From the NCBI GenBank assembly GCA_014773175.1, contig VXCM01001319.1:1-64000 (forward strand): 64,000 bases of DNA, written 5' to 3'. Origin of the DNA: Lucifuga dentata (lineage: Eukaryota; Chordata; Actinopteri; Ophidiiformes; Bythitidae). Shown piece by piece: positions 38,701-52,418 of this stretch. The position numbers were made by a program, and so were the translations under genes. The number at the start of each line of letters is the position of its first letter. Positions within the stretch are counted from its first letter, which is position 1. A model generated the notes under the pieces. That model was not told where the DNA came from and ran no database searches. It saw nothing but the letters and a program-made list of their open reading frames with translations.

Positions 38701-39995
38701 TCACTGAGCAGGATGTTGTGTTGGAAGAACAAGAAGCGACATGATCATGTTCACCAGTCACTGTAGCTGTGTAGCTCATAGCGCTGGAACTCGGCTCCCA
38801 CGTCAGTGTTGCCCTGTTGATGCTGCACTCAGGCTTGGCGGTGAGGCTGGTGGGTGGGCACGGGACTGGCAGCGAAGAGATTTGGGAGGAAATCATTAAT
38901 AAACTAATCGGCGTGTTGTGGCTACACAAATTACAAGCTGAAAGACGAGCAAGCAGCAATGCAGAGACGGATAGTACGTGGATACTCATTTATTGCATTT
39001 GGCTTTAATTTGCCCAAAAAAAGTCACGACCCTCAAGTGTGGAAGAATTTTTACAGGAACTTTGCAGCAAATTTTGCAGGAATTTTGTAGAAAAGTTGGG
39101 AAAAAATTTCCCGACTTTTCTACAAGACTTCTTTTTCTCTTTTTTTTTTTTCACATTTTTTGAACCAATCAACATTTTTCTACATTTATTTTTCCATTTT
39201 TGATAGAATTTTGAGTGGAAAATTTCCCCCAGATTCTTGTGACTTTATATTTTTGGAATTCCTTTTCAATTATCAAAACCTTTCCAGAATCAATCATTTA
39301 TTTTAGGATTTATTCGAAATATTTTTCTAGCCAAGGAAGCCAAGACACAACTTGTTCAACCTGTCTAGTTAAAAACTTCTCATAAAACATTTTCGCAATA
39401 CATCTTTTTTTAGGAATGAAATGTAGTAAGAGATTTATTTTTCCCACTGTGGCAGCTCTGTGTTGCCATAGATGAATGACTGATCCAACCTAGATAATAA
39501 CCTGTTTCATTGTGCGCAGACTCGCTGAGGATGCTGGTACACTCGGAGTCCGTGGCAGTGACTCTGATCGTATACTTCTCGCCACAGGGCAGCCCAGTGA
39601 TCACATAAGAAGTCTGGCCTGTGGAGTAGGTGGCACTGGCCCCGCTCTCTAGTTGGGAGTGTACCGTGTAGGTAACACCACTCCTCGGACTCCGGTCCCA
39701 TCTTACAATGACATCATTGTTCGCACAGGCGGTCATTGCAGTCACACCGGTGGGTGGGCAGATGGCTGAGAGCGAATGTGAAAATGTGAAAACATTTAAG
39801 AGTTAAATATAGATGAAAAGAGTTAAATATAGATTTTTGCACAACAAAAGAAATTATGATACAGACAACTGTCAGAAGGCAGAAGGCAGTGCTGTCTCTG
39901 TTGAGAGTTAACTATTACAAGGAGAAGACCTGATAAATGATAAGTGAGCTGTTTCGGAGTCAGCAGTTGTGATGTCAACATCCATGGAGTCATGT

Positions 39996-40052
<57 letters not shown>

Positions 40053-43000
40053 GTTTGTACATATGTCTGCATGTACACATCTAACCTAATTTTAGATTAC
40101 AAACATTGGTTAGCAATTAGTAAGCAATTTACTATCCAGTGGAAGCATTTTAGAACAAGATGGGCTAATTTGACTTCACTGCATAGTAGATAAAGAAGTG
40201 CTTTATCAAATATTATACAATATAAAATATAAAATATTACATGGTTAAGAAAATCAAAGAACAGATTTGAAAAAATAGATGCATTTCAGTTAAAGGGGTT
40301 AATTTATGGAATAAGCCTGAAGATGATTTAAAAACTTGTAAAACAATGGTTAAATTTAAGACAATGTTGAAATTGAATGTTTTGAAAAAGTATGAAGAAA
40401 TATTGATCTGACTGGTCTGAATATTGGTCAGAATTGGTCATTGTAACATTTTCAACATTTTTGTTGTAATCACATGGACATATATATATGTTATGCAATT
40501 ATTGTTAAGATGATGTGGATTATTGCCTATAAGGCGCACGTTAATAAGGTTTATGATGTTTGGTAAAGGTTGACATGTGAGAAGGGTAGGTGGAATAAGC
40601 TTTAGCTTCAGCCTACACCTTTTCGGTCTTTGGTGAGATGTTTTATTTTTTTCGGGTTGTGTGTTTTGGAGATGTGTTTGTTGGGAGAATTCACATATTT
40701 GTTTTTATGTTGATTTTGTTTGTTTTTTTTTTGTGTGTGTATTATAGACCGAAATAAAGATAAAAAAAAAAATATGAATGAGTATTGTCTTGGCCATTCA
40801 TACTTTTTAACATTGCTCATTCACTCTAATTTTCATTTCTTTCACCTGTTGATAATGGCATAGGGTTGCTGGGGTCACTGTAGCAGCCCCTCTCTATGGT
40901 GACGAGACTGATGAAGCCAATCTCTCCACACTGGACGTCTGCAAGTGAGCAGCTGGTACTGCTGGAATTGCAGGTGTGGTCATGACCATGACTTAGCGTG
41001 GCCACATACAAATCTGCTAGCACAGCAGCAGTCCAGGACACATGGACCACGTTCCCATCACACTGCAGGAAAGCCTGAATATCTGTAGGAGGGCAGGGAC
41101 CTGCAAAAAAGAGAACGAGTGTGAGCAGTGTTATTGATATGGTCAACTGGCATCACATCAACAAAAGTGAACATAATGTGTGAAAACATGTTCCTTTAAT
41201 TTTTTTTAAATAGGTTTTACAATAATTTTCAAAATCGTAACTAAGACAACATTAAAAGACGTGACATTATCCACAGAGAGCCCGACTTTCCAACTTTAAG
41301 TTGTTTTTTTGCAGCATCTAGTGGACATTAGAGGAAGAGCATCACCAGTAACTCATGACTACCACTTGATCTTAACCCAAGAGCACTCACAATGGTTCAT
41401 GGGTTGTTTTTTGTGGTATTTGTATTTATTTATTTTCTTTACTTTGACATAATGAAAAGATTAAAACAAATTAGAGCAACTACTGCAGTGCCCGTTTAAA
41501 ACATGTGTTTGGAACGAGCAGACTTTATGGTGTGCGCCGTAGCGTGCCACAATTGTGTTCTGCACATCCTTGTGAGCTAGCTTTGTTTGCTGTACGGGGG
41601 TCAGAATGAGACCGTGGCACTGGACCAGCACATATGCTTCCACGCCCGGACCGTATCCGGACCCGGACCATGCCACGCTTACTACTTTTTACTGGCACAG
41701 CTCAAGTCAAGAACAGCTCATCCAAACAACTTCACACGTGATACTGCACGTCCTTGGGTCCTGAGCAATAAACCTGCTGAATTTTAACTTCATACAATGC
41801 CAGGTTCTAGATGTCTAGATGTTGGTGCCACAGACAGACAGAGATTCTGTCTTTATAGTTAGATAATAAACATAATATTAATAAAAACACAACTCATATC
41901 AAATGGAAGCACCCATTGTTCTCGTTGTAACCCTCCTCACCTGTCACGTAGACGATCGGCTCACTCTTGATGCCTACGCAGGTTGTGGAGGAGGGGGTGA
42001 CAGTGATTATATAATTCTGGCCACAGAGCATATGGGGTATGTGACAACTAGTGGTGCTCGAGCTGCAGCGTTTGATGTCACCGTCTCTGTTATCTGCTGT
42101 CACATTATAGAGCACCGCACCAAAACTGGGTAGCCAGTTCACTTCTGCTGTGTTATCCTCACACAACAGGGAGGCGGTGACCCTCTCGGGAGCACAAGGG
42201 GCTGATGGGAAGACAAAGGAAAGACATATTTATGCACAAAAGTTTGACACCAAACGACAGTATATGTACATGAAAAACAAATTGGATATTGTAAACACAG
42301 TTTTACCAAAACGTGGGAGACTTTTTTTTTTATTCAATTTTTACATAAATGAATGTTTCTGTAAAAATATAATAGATTTTTGTTTGTGTTTAACTTGATG
42401 ATCACATGTTTATCTATTTTATCTGCACTGACATTTTGAAGGCCCCCAGTATACTTCATGCTCAGTAGAACTTCAAGTGCAGAAATACATCTTGCTCAGC
42501 TGAAGACATGGTGATCCAGGGTGTTTAGATGTTCTTTGTGCAGAATCCAAGAGGCAAACATCTGTCTTTTGTATTTTCTACTTGTGATACCTTCCATGGC
42601 CGTAATTGGCACAAACATCCCACAGCTGGTTGTGTCACCAGTGAGGGGCCAGCGTGCAGAGTTCAATTTTTTTGGACTCATTCACGAGTTTGTCTATTGT
42701 TGAAGCAACACTTTTCAACTGTGCATTTATCAGATAAATTAATTTGATTCTGATGACGAATGTACCATTAGCTTCTCCATCGTCTTTCTCCTCATTTTAT
42801 TGCTAAATAAATTATAGCCACTGCCAATGATCTCTCCATCGATTGTAAAATTCTTTTACATCTCTGGAAACAGAACACCCGGAGTGGCATAAAAGGAGCC
42901 TTAGTTTTTGAGGACTATACTGCTTACTATGTTCCTAAATGAGTTCACTCGTTGCTTCTTCCATTGCTTCTTCCTGTGTCTTTTAAAGTACACTGATGCC

Positions 43001-46000
43001 TTGAATCCTAATTCTTCACTTCAAGTCCCACCGTCTCTTACCTGTCTGTATCTCTGTAGTACCAGGGTGGCTATTGCAGTGTGAAGCCACTGAAAGCACT
43101 TCCACCGCATACAGGTGACCGCAGCGAAGTGTGGTGAAGGAGCAAACAGTCTCCGTTGTGGGGCAGACCTCTGTCTGATCTTCAGACTGGACGGTGACGT
43201 CAAAACTCGTTCTACCCAAAGCGTCGTCCCAGGTCAGCAAGGTGATGCCATTTTCACACGAGTATGTGTATTCCACATGTTCAGGTGTACAGGGTGCTGG
43301 GTGACAGAGGAATACAATCATAACCCTTTCTGCTGCAAACTTAACTGTAACTTTAATCCTTGCCCATGCTTTACCGTATATACTCGAGTATAAGCCAATC
43401 TTGTGTATAAGCCGACTCCCTGATTTTGACCTACAAATTTAGATTTTAAAGAAACCCGTATATAAACCGACCCCGATGTTGTTACATCAATTTATTTCTT
43501 TAACAAATTACCTGTTTTTCTGGGTATTGTCATAGTATTCCTGTGATTTTCTGAAAATAATCCATGTACCGATAAACATGATATTTATTTCAGCAGCTGA
43601 TTACCGTAACTAACCAATCACAACAGCGCTTACTGGCCGCCGCAAAATGTGCTGGATAAGATGTTTTGTCAGGAAATATNCCAATCACAACAGCGCTTAC
43701 TGGCCGCCGCAAAATGTGCTGGATAAGATGTTTTGTCAGGAAATATATGATATAATAATATGATATGATAATAATATGATTTAAACTATTTTCCATGGGT
43801 AGTGGTAATGGTAGTATTTCCACTCCTGGAAATTTCCTTCTCTGGGATCAAATTTGAATTTCTCGTGTATAAGCCGACCGCCCCCCCACTCCCGATTTGC
43901 TTTGTGAAATTTGGTAATAAAAACTCAGCTTATACTTGAGTATATACGGTAACTCCAAAATAAACAAAAATGAGCAGCAGCGAAATATAATTACACACTT
44001 GTCACATGTAAGTTTGACAACTGTCGTTACAGGTCATGTGGGTCATGGAATGACTGTCGTCTACATTTTAAAACTTACCTGTGACAATCTCAAATGTACT
44101 GCTGGGTTTACTGTAACACTTTTCTCCTCTTGCAACAGCCTGGACGGTGTAAGTGTTTCCACATAGTAGATCATCCAGAACACAGCTGGCATTGGTGGCA
44201 GAGCTACAGGACGTCGAGTGTCTCTGGGCAGAGACAGCACTGACTTCTACGTCCAGGGCATCCTCATCTTTAACCCAAGACACTGAGGCGTGGTTGGAGT
44301 AACAGTCTAGAGGGTAGGCCTTGATCACTGGATTGCAGGGGGCTAGAAGCAGGATTGTCACATATTACTTTTTTGTCTGTCAGAAGATTTTACACAACAT
44401 GGTAAATGACACATTTGCCACTCTTCCTGCTTTGGTACAAAACGTTGCCAATGAAAAGAATCTGGAAACAATTATATTTTGTAGGAAACACACTGAGAGA
44501 ATAACTTTATTTATGGATGTGCAAAAGATGCAGTGGAGGTGATAACTACTCTACGCTTCCACTGTATCCTTACCCGTCCTGATAGCGGTTTTGGCGAGCA
44601 TGGTGCTGTTACAGGACCTGTCCCCTGCTAGGACAATCACTGTGTATTCCTTCCCACACTGCAGCTCGTGTAACTCACAGGAAGTGCCAGTGGATTTGCA
44701 GGAGCTGGCATGATCACCTTCACTATCTTGAGCCACAACAGTGTAAAATGCAGCTCCAGCACTGGCCTCCCATGTCACTGTCACCACCCCCGAGCTGCAG
44801 TCCAGGTCAGCAGCCACATTTGTTGGATCACAGGGTGCTGGAACAGACAGGGAGACATGCTGGTGAAGTCCGAAACTGAAGTCAAACTTAACATATATAA
44901 CAGTTTGGTTTTTTTTTTACATTTTAATGTTCTTGTGCAAACTTGCATTTAGTGACTGAGAATGCATATTTACCGGTTATCACAGACCCCTCGTTGCTTG
45001 TAGGGCTTTTACACCTTTGGTTGATGGCCATCACACTGAACGTATATGTCTGAGCACACTGCAGGCTAGGAAACTGGCAACTTTCAATGGATGAATTGCA
45101 GGAATTTGTGAAGCCTCCCGCTCTGTTTAATGTGGAGATGTAAGACAGTGCACCAGCGGTGGCGTCCCAGGACATCTGCAAGTTGTTAGAGGAACACTCC
45201 ACAGCTCCATGGATGTTAGCAGGAACACAGGGGACTGAGGGCGGTAAAGGGAGAAAGAACATGAGGAGAAGAAAAAGAAAGATGTTTCATCTTAATGGCT
45301 TCTTCAGCTCTAAGAATGGTGGGCAATAAACTAATATTTAGCCTCTGAGAGTCCCAGAGAGAGATGAATGTCTTCATGACTAAACAGCAAGTCCAGTTCC
45401 TCTGAACTACTCCTGCTCAATATCCAGTCACCTGGATGACTAAGAAGCTCTTTAGACTTACCAGAGGGAATAGGTGGCAGGGTTCTGCTGGGTCCTTCAC
45501 ATGTGCTGCTGACTGCTTTGACTGTCACAGTGTACTCCTGTCCACACTGTAAATTAGTCATCTCACAAGTGGAACCCTCAGTGAAGCAGGAATGTGTAAC
45601 GTCCCCCACAGCAAAAAAGGCTGTGACGCTGTAGTTTACTGGCAAAGATCCGGGCGTCCAGCTGACGGTTAATGCGTTGGTGCTGCAGTCTAAACTTTCA
45701 AGTATGTTGTGAGCGGCACATGGGGCTGAAACAGGGGAGCAAAGAATTACACTTTGGTGGTTTGATAACAAGTATAAAAGCTGTAGGACTGTAGACGCTG
45801 AAAGTAAGAAGACAAACTTTTTACTATGTAGGTAAAAACAGTTTAGCATCCTTAAAGGACAGGTGGTTTTGCACATGCACATTATGTTACTGACAACCAC
45901 TTTCCAAAACATAAAACCATATTATAGTTTTCCTATTATTTTGCCAAATCCTCTAATCTTTCTAAATCAAATGTTCAGCTTATTCACCCACCTTAAAATT

Positions 46001-49000
46001 CAGTGTTTCTCCTGCTTAACACATATGTCTGAATGTATAAGGAGACAGTCGTTTTTAATTTCTCTGTAAAATCTGTCTTTCCCTGGGAATATATTCCCTG
46101 GCAGAGACATACATTTTCTTCCATGCAGCTTTCTGTTGGACCGGTTAAATAAAGTTACTTTGACAAAAATGTAATAGATATCATATTTGCTGTGATGTAT
46201 TAGTACTTATCTCAAGCACGTATCAAGTCTCGACAATTTGACTTAGACAGCGTACTGGCATGAACTGAAACAGTCTGGAAGGTAGAAAATACAATGTAGT
46301 ATTTACCGCTCCAGTATTATGTTTTGGGAAATGATTGTCAGGAACGTGTATGCTGGTTGTATACATGCTAAACTATTGGTATAGTCCTTTAACTCCAAAG
46401 AGACCTGAACTTTAACAGGCAGCTTCTCTGGTCTTCAGTTTTGGGACAGCACAAGAAACATAAGTGGATTAACATTGTTTCTGCGTTTTGGTGAGAAGAT
46501 TTTTTTTGGATCCGAGAAGAAGAGTAAGCGTTGTAGTTGAACATAAGAGGAAGATGTTTGGAAAGAGGAATAGAGTAAGAGGAAATTGAAGTTTAGAAAG
46601 CAAAAGGACTACTTCCTCACCAGCTGTACGAGTGACTGGCATGCTTTCAGCGGAGCGACATTCCCCATCTGTTGCTGACACACTGAAGGTGTATTCTTCG
46701 CCACAGTGCAGACCATCTATTTGACAACTCGTCTCCATTCCTACTTCACAGGTCATAATGTTCCCATCTCCTCCGTTTCCAGTGTAGCTCACTGCATTGG
46801 GACTGGTGTTCCAGTTTAACGTGGCGGAGTTGCTGGCACAATCCACTGAGACGGTCAGCCCAGATGGAGGGCAGGGTGCTGCAGGGGAAGGACACAGCAG
46901 AGGTGTGGAGGCCATGATATTTCAGTGTTTCCATTTTGGGAGGCTTTATAATTCTACTACAGTCTTCTATGCATTTATTCAACTGATCTGTAAGCGTAAA
47001 AATGCCCAAAATTAGAGATACGAGGTGAAAAATGAGTTGGAATCTTCCAGTTTTGGGCATTTTGATCCTTTATTTCATTATGTCACTGTAATTATGATCC
47101 ACTGAATCTTTATAAGATTTCACTGCTACTAACTTGACTTTTTCTTATATTTTGAATACAAGACTTTTACTTGTAAAGTAGTATTTTTACATTGTGGAAT
47201 TGCCACTTAAGATATAGATTTGACTACTTCTTCCAGAAATATGTCTATTTATTTATTTTTTAAAAATATTTATTTATTTAAATGGGACAATGCACACTAA
47301 TTAACACTGCAATAAAATAATGCTACTGTAAATGTGCGGGGTTAGCTAAACAGCTAATTTGTACCTGTAGTCCCAACACTAAAAAAAAAAAAAAAANTAA
47401 AAAAAAAAAAAAAAGTAATTAGAATAAAACCAATAACAATAATATCATCACTCATAAGTAATGAAAAATATAAAAAAGACTAATCTTTTTACAGTTTAGT
47501 TCATCCTTGGTTGCAAATTTGAGTGGATTTCAACTAAAATTTAAGTTTGATTTTAAACATACTATATATGGAGCAGTTCCTAATTTCCAAAGGGAGTGTG
47601 TTCTAAAGTCTTGTTGCTCTCACAGAAAAAGCTGACAGCCCAACTTTACTTCTTCTGAACGGAACGACCTGAATGGAAATACTAACTGGTCTGTGCCCAT
47701 CTTTACCTGTCTTTAGTATCAACACGTCGCTCTTCAGGCTTGAGCAGTAGTCATCCACAGCAACCACGGTGATATTGTAAACCTGGCTGCATCTTAGGTT
47801 ATCCAGTACGCATGACGTCTCGCTGGACGAGCACTCCAGGCGACGGCGCTCAAGACCCAATGCAGTTGCAGTGTAAATGTTGGCGCCGCGGCTGGCATCC
47901 CACGACAAGTTCACCGAGCTCAGGTCGCAGTTTTTCTCCACATTCACATTAACGGGCACACATGGCACTGAGGAAGAGCAAGACCTCATATCACATCAGG
48001 ACATTTTTAGCGTCGTCTGTTATAATTAAGGGTAAAGGTAAGGTAAGGTAAGTTATATAAGTTAAGTTATAAGGTAAGTTACAACCCTGGTAACTGTTTT
48101 TATAGCTGAATAATATCGACCATTTAACAAAAAAACAAAATATATATATATCAGTCCCTGTTTGACTAAAATGAATACTTTCATACTACCATACATTTAA
48201 TACCAAAATTACATGGATTGAGGGTAGAACTTCCCTTATGCAGCAAATACTGTATAATCTGTTTCCTCCTTTAAACTTCCAGCAGAGGGCAGTCACAACT
48301 CACCATCCAGTCCCAAAAACATTCTCAAATCAAGTCAAATAACCATAACAACACTTTTTTTTTTTTTTNTTTTTTTTTTTTTGGACAGTGCTTTCTTACC
48401 TTGCCTGATTGTTTTTGTCTCGCTGGGAAAACTGAGACAGGAGCCAGTGATGGACATCACCTTCAGTGTGTACTCCAGTCCACATTCCAGTGTAGTGACG
48501 CTCAGCTGAGGCTCTGTCATGTTAAAGGACATGTATCCAGTGCTGTCTGAGATCACAGTCATGTAGCTCTCTGCATTCGTGGTCGCTTTCCAGTCAACGG
48601 TCAGTTCACCTGACTCACAGTCAACGTTGGTCATCACATTGGCTGGTCCGCATGGAACTGGACAGAGGCAAGGCGAGTTAATTTCACAGCCCCTTTCAGC
48701 CACAAATACATGGCAGTGTGTTTTATAAAAGGAATAAAATATATGAAAACAACGAGGAGGTGAAATTTTTGGAAGAGCAACTGTTTGAGGTGACAAATTT
48801 CAATGAAAGGTAAAGCTGGAAAGAGGACTTTAGACTCCATAGGGTTGAAAGCCAGGCTATGTCTATGCTAGGTCAGCAGTGTGAGTGTCAGCAGTGTGAG
48901 TGGACGGAGCTCACCATTTATCTGTCAGGCTTTTTCCATTCTCACATGACTTTTGCTAATTGCCGTTTCCCATATGCATCTTCCTAATTCACTTCTCTCT

Positions 49001-50544
49001 CTTTTTGGATACATGGCCCCTCCTCACACTCATGTGTGAGTGTTGAGGAAGCTCGGCTGTGACCAGAAGTCCATCCAACTGGCTCAGCTGGCTTCTGCGA
49101 CTCTGATGACGTCCTAGCCTGGTGGTGTCTGCTGTGTGTCCAGCTGGTTCCCCTCCCATGGTGCAGCATGTGCCCCTCCCCACCCCCACNCCACCCCCAC
49201 CCCATGATGCAACCCTCACCCTCACCCAATTCACTCTGACTCATATTTTAGTCATCATAACACTGATTTCATATTGATTAAACTGACACTGGATCATTGA
49301 TTGTTTGCTGTTCATATTTTTCTGTAATATTTCCTTGTTTTTGATCTTTGTAATTTACCTGTTTCTACACNCTGTTCATATTTTTCTGTAATATTTCCTT
49401 GTTTTTGATCTTTGTAATTTACCTGTTTCTACACCTGCGGCTCTTACTGCACACCTGGTTGTCTGAGGAGAGGGAATCTCTCTTTGAATAGCCTCTCCCA
49501 AGGTTTCTTCCATTTTCCTTATACAGTAAGGTTTTTGATCATCTTGTTAGAGAGCTTGGGCTGGCCGGGAACCGCTAATGTGTGGGTCTATAAAACCCAT
49601 TGAGACGTTGTATGTGATACTGGGCTACACAAATAAATTTGACTTGACTTGATTAAACGCAATTAACTCTATTCACTTTACAAAGTTGTTGTCACAAAGA
49701 GGGCAGCAGCATTTTATGTTAACAGAATCTATCATACCAGACTCCATGTAGACGGGATTCGAAGGCACGCTGGCGCATATGCCATCATCGTGGCTGATAG
49801 TCACAGAGTACAGCTGATCACATCGCAGGTCGCCAATCCTGCAGCTTGTTTCACTGGTGCTACAGGAGAGGAGTCCACCGTCTTCATCAGTCATCACGCC
49901 GATGTAGGAGATCATATGAGGTTGACCCTCCCATGAAAGCAGAGCCTCATTGGCTGCGCAGTCCCGGATGACTTTCAGGTTATCCGGTGGGCAGGGAGCT
50001 GACATGAGACAGAAAAACAGTTAACCAGAAGCAAGTAATAAACCTCGAAACAATTCAACGTGACAGAAACAAATCAGTAAAATCTGTCTCAGACTAAGAG
50101 ATTTTAATGTCATCTTTTTAGAAATATTTGCAGGAGAAGCGTGTAATTAACAACATTAATGATGTTAATTACATTTAGTTGTGCAAACAGTGTTAGCAAG
50201 CCAGCATACAGAATACCAGAACTTTGACATTCCTGAATGGAATTCAGCCACGATTAATGACATTTATTACATCTATGTTTTTCCTCCAATGACAGTTCAA
50301 AATGTCTGTCTTGAAAGTCCGTTACCATAACAGAGGTAGGAGTTTATTGCAACACTGTACACAAAAAATTATTTTCTAATCCCTAAAAAATTATAGGACA
50401 ATTGTGGAATAGAATGAAAGAAGAGCATCCTGGTCAGTGAGGAGGTTTTCAAATCATTATCTGATTATTATATTATGAATCTGACTCACAATCAGTGACT
50501 CTCTCTCTCTCTCTCTCTCTCCTTCCTTCTCCTTAGCTCCTATN

Positions 50545-50577
<33 letters not shown>

Positions 50578-52351
50578 TCCTTCTCCTTAGCTCCTATGCC
50601 ATGTTGGCAATCTCAAAAAGATACCCAAGCAGCATTAAGAGAAGAGCAGTGAAGAACTTACAATACTTACCTGTTTCTACGAAAACTATCTCACTGTCAA
50701 AACTTTGGCAGTTGGTGTTAGCGGCATTGCTGGACATTGTGTAGTTGGTGCCGCACTTCAGGCCATCGATCTTGCAGGATAAATTTGGTGAGCTACAGGT
50801 GTGAATGATGCCATCACTGTCCACTGCCTTGCTGACGTAGGTTAGAGCACCGCTGCTGATAGCCCAGGTTACCGTGATGGAGTCAGCACCACAGTCCCTT
50901 CGTGCCTGTACATTCAAAGGGATGCATGGGCCTGGAGGAGACAGGATAAAACATAATAAGAAGGTTTCATATCCTATATCCTATTCACAATTACAGCTGA
51001 GAAGAGTTGTTCCAAGAATATAATGAAAGAAAATAAAGGCAAAGGCTGACAGTCTCACAGTTATCACATTCTGATGACACAGTATTTACTGTGCCAGCAT
51101 CATTTTGGCAGCATACAGGTATGTTGCACTAGTCATTAGATCATGTCATTAGATTAATCTATTAATAGATTAAAAATATTCACAATTTGATCTTTCTCAC
51201 CAGATATGTAATTTCCAATATTGGTTCGATATACTACAGAAACCAAACCTTTGCCTCACCTGTTTCTGCCACCTGTGCCATTGACCTTGGGCTGGTGCAC
51301 TGATCATCAGAAGCTGTCACAAAGACAGTCAAGTACTCTCCACAGTGAATGTCTTCTATGGAGCAGCTGTTGGAGAATGAGCTGCAGTTGTAGTAACTGT
51401 TATGCCTGTTACCAAAGGCCTCCACAGTGTAGTTAATTGCCCCCTCAGCTAGGTCCCATTTGAGCACAAGATTAGTGTTGCAGTCAGTTGAAACTTGCAC
51501 ATTTTGTGGAATACAAGGTGCTATAAAAAATAAAAAGAAAAAAAGAAAATGACATTTTTATTTATAATTTGTGTAAATCAGAAATTTAAATATGCAAGAA
51601 AAAAGAGCTAAAATATTGTCACATTTCCTGAGACTGACAGTTTGATCACAAATTCAATTCCTCAACCAAGATTATCCACTAGAGGGCCTCATTTAAGTAG
51701 GTAAAACCTGGCAAGTAGCTTCTCACACCGTGATCAGTAACAACACTGTTTTAGTCAAAGTTATTATAGATTTAGTAGATTATAGATATTAATATGTTTC
51801 AGTGGCAAACGTGGTTGTACCTGTGTGAATTTCAACTGTGTCACTAATCTGGCTTCTGCACATGCCATAAAAGGAGTAGACTTTGAAGGAATAGAGTCGT
51901 CCACACACCGTTTGTGTGAAAAAACAGGAACTGTCCATTGTGAGACACGTCTTGGTCACTCCCTGAGAACAGAGAAATCAATCCACGTACACCAAATAAC
52001 CCTGCAGCATATGTTATTTCTTCAAAAGTAAATCATTTTCATACTGGTTTAGTTGGTTTTAAATGGTTCAGTGAAGATGCAGACATTTTAAAGTGTAAAA
52101 TGTAATAAATGTAATACCTTGGAGTCCACAGATTCAGCCATGTAGTGACTTGTACCATTTGCATGCTCCCAGGAAAAGTCGATGACGTTGCTGGTACACT
52201 GACGATCCAACCGTAGATTCCTGGGAGCACAGGGGGCTTGGAGAGGATAGATATGGAAAAATAAATATATTAATTCAAAATGTGTAGATCTATTTTCTAA
52301 GTTTCTTATTGTTGTAAATCCATACTGAATAATCCATAAACAGTGGAGATG

Positions 52352-52418
<67 letters not shown>

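Noticed and set aside
39823..40193. Frames rich in His-Thr or Val-Cys
   Set aside because: Both are translations of the TG microsatellite.
52353..52418. CRISPR-like regular array
   Set aside because: It is a plain GATA microsatellite with no spacers, in a vertebrate genome.
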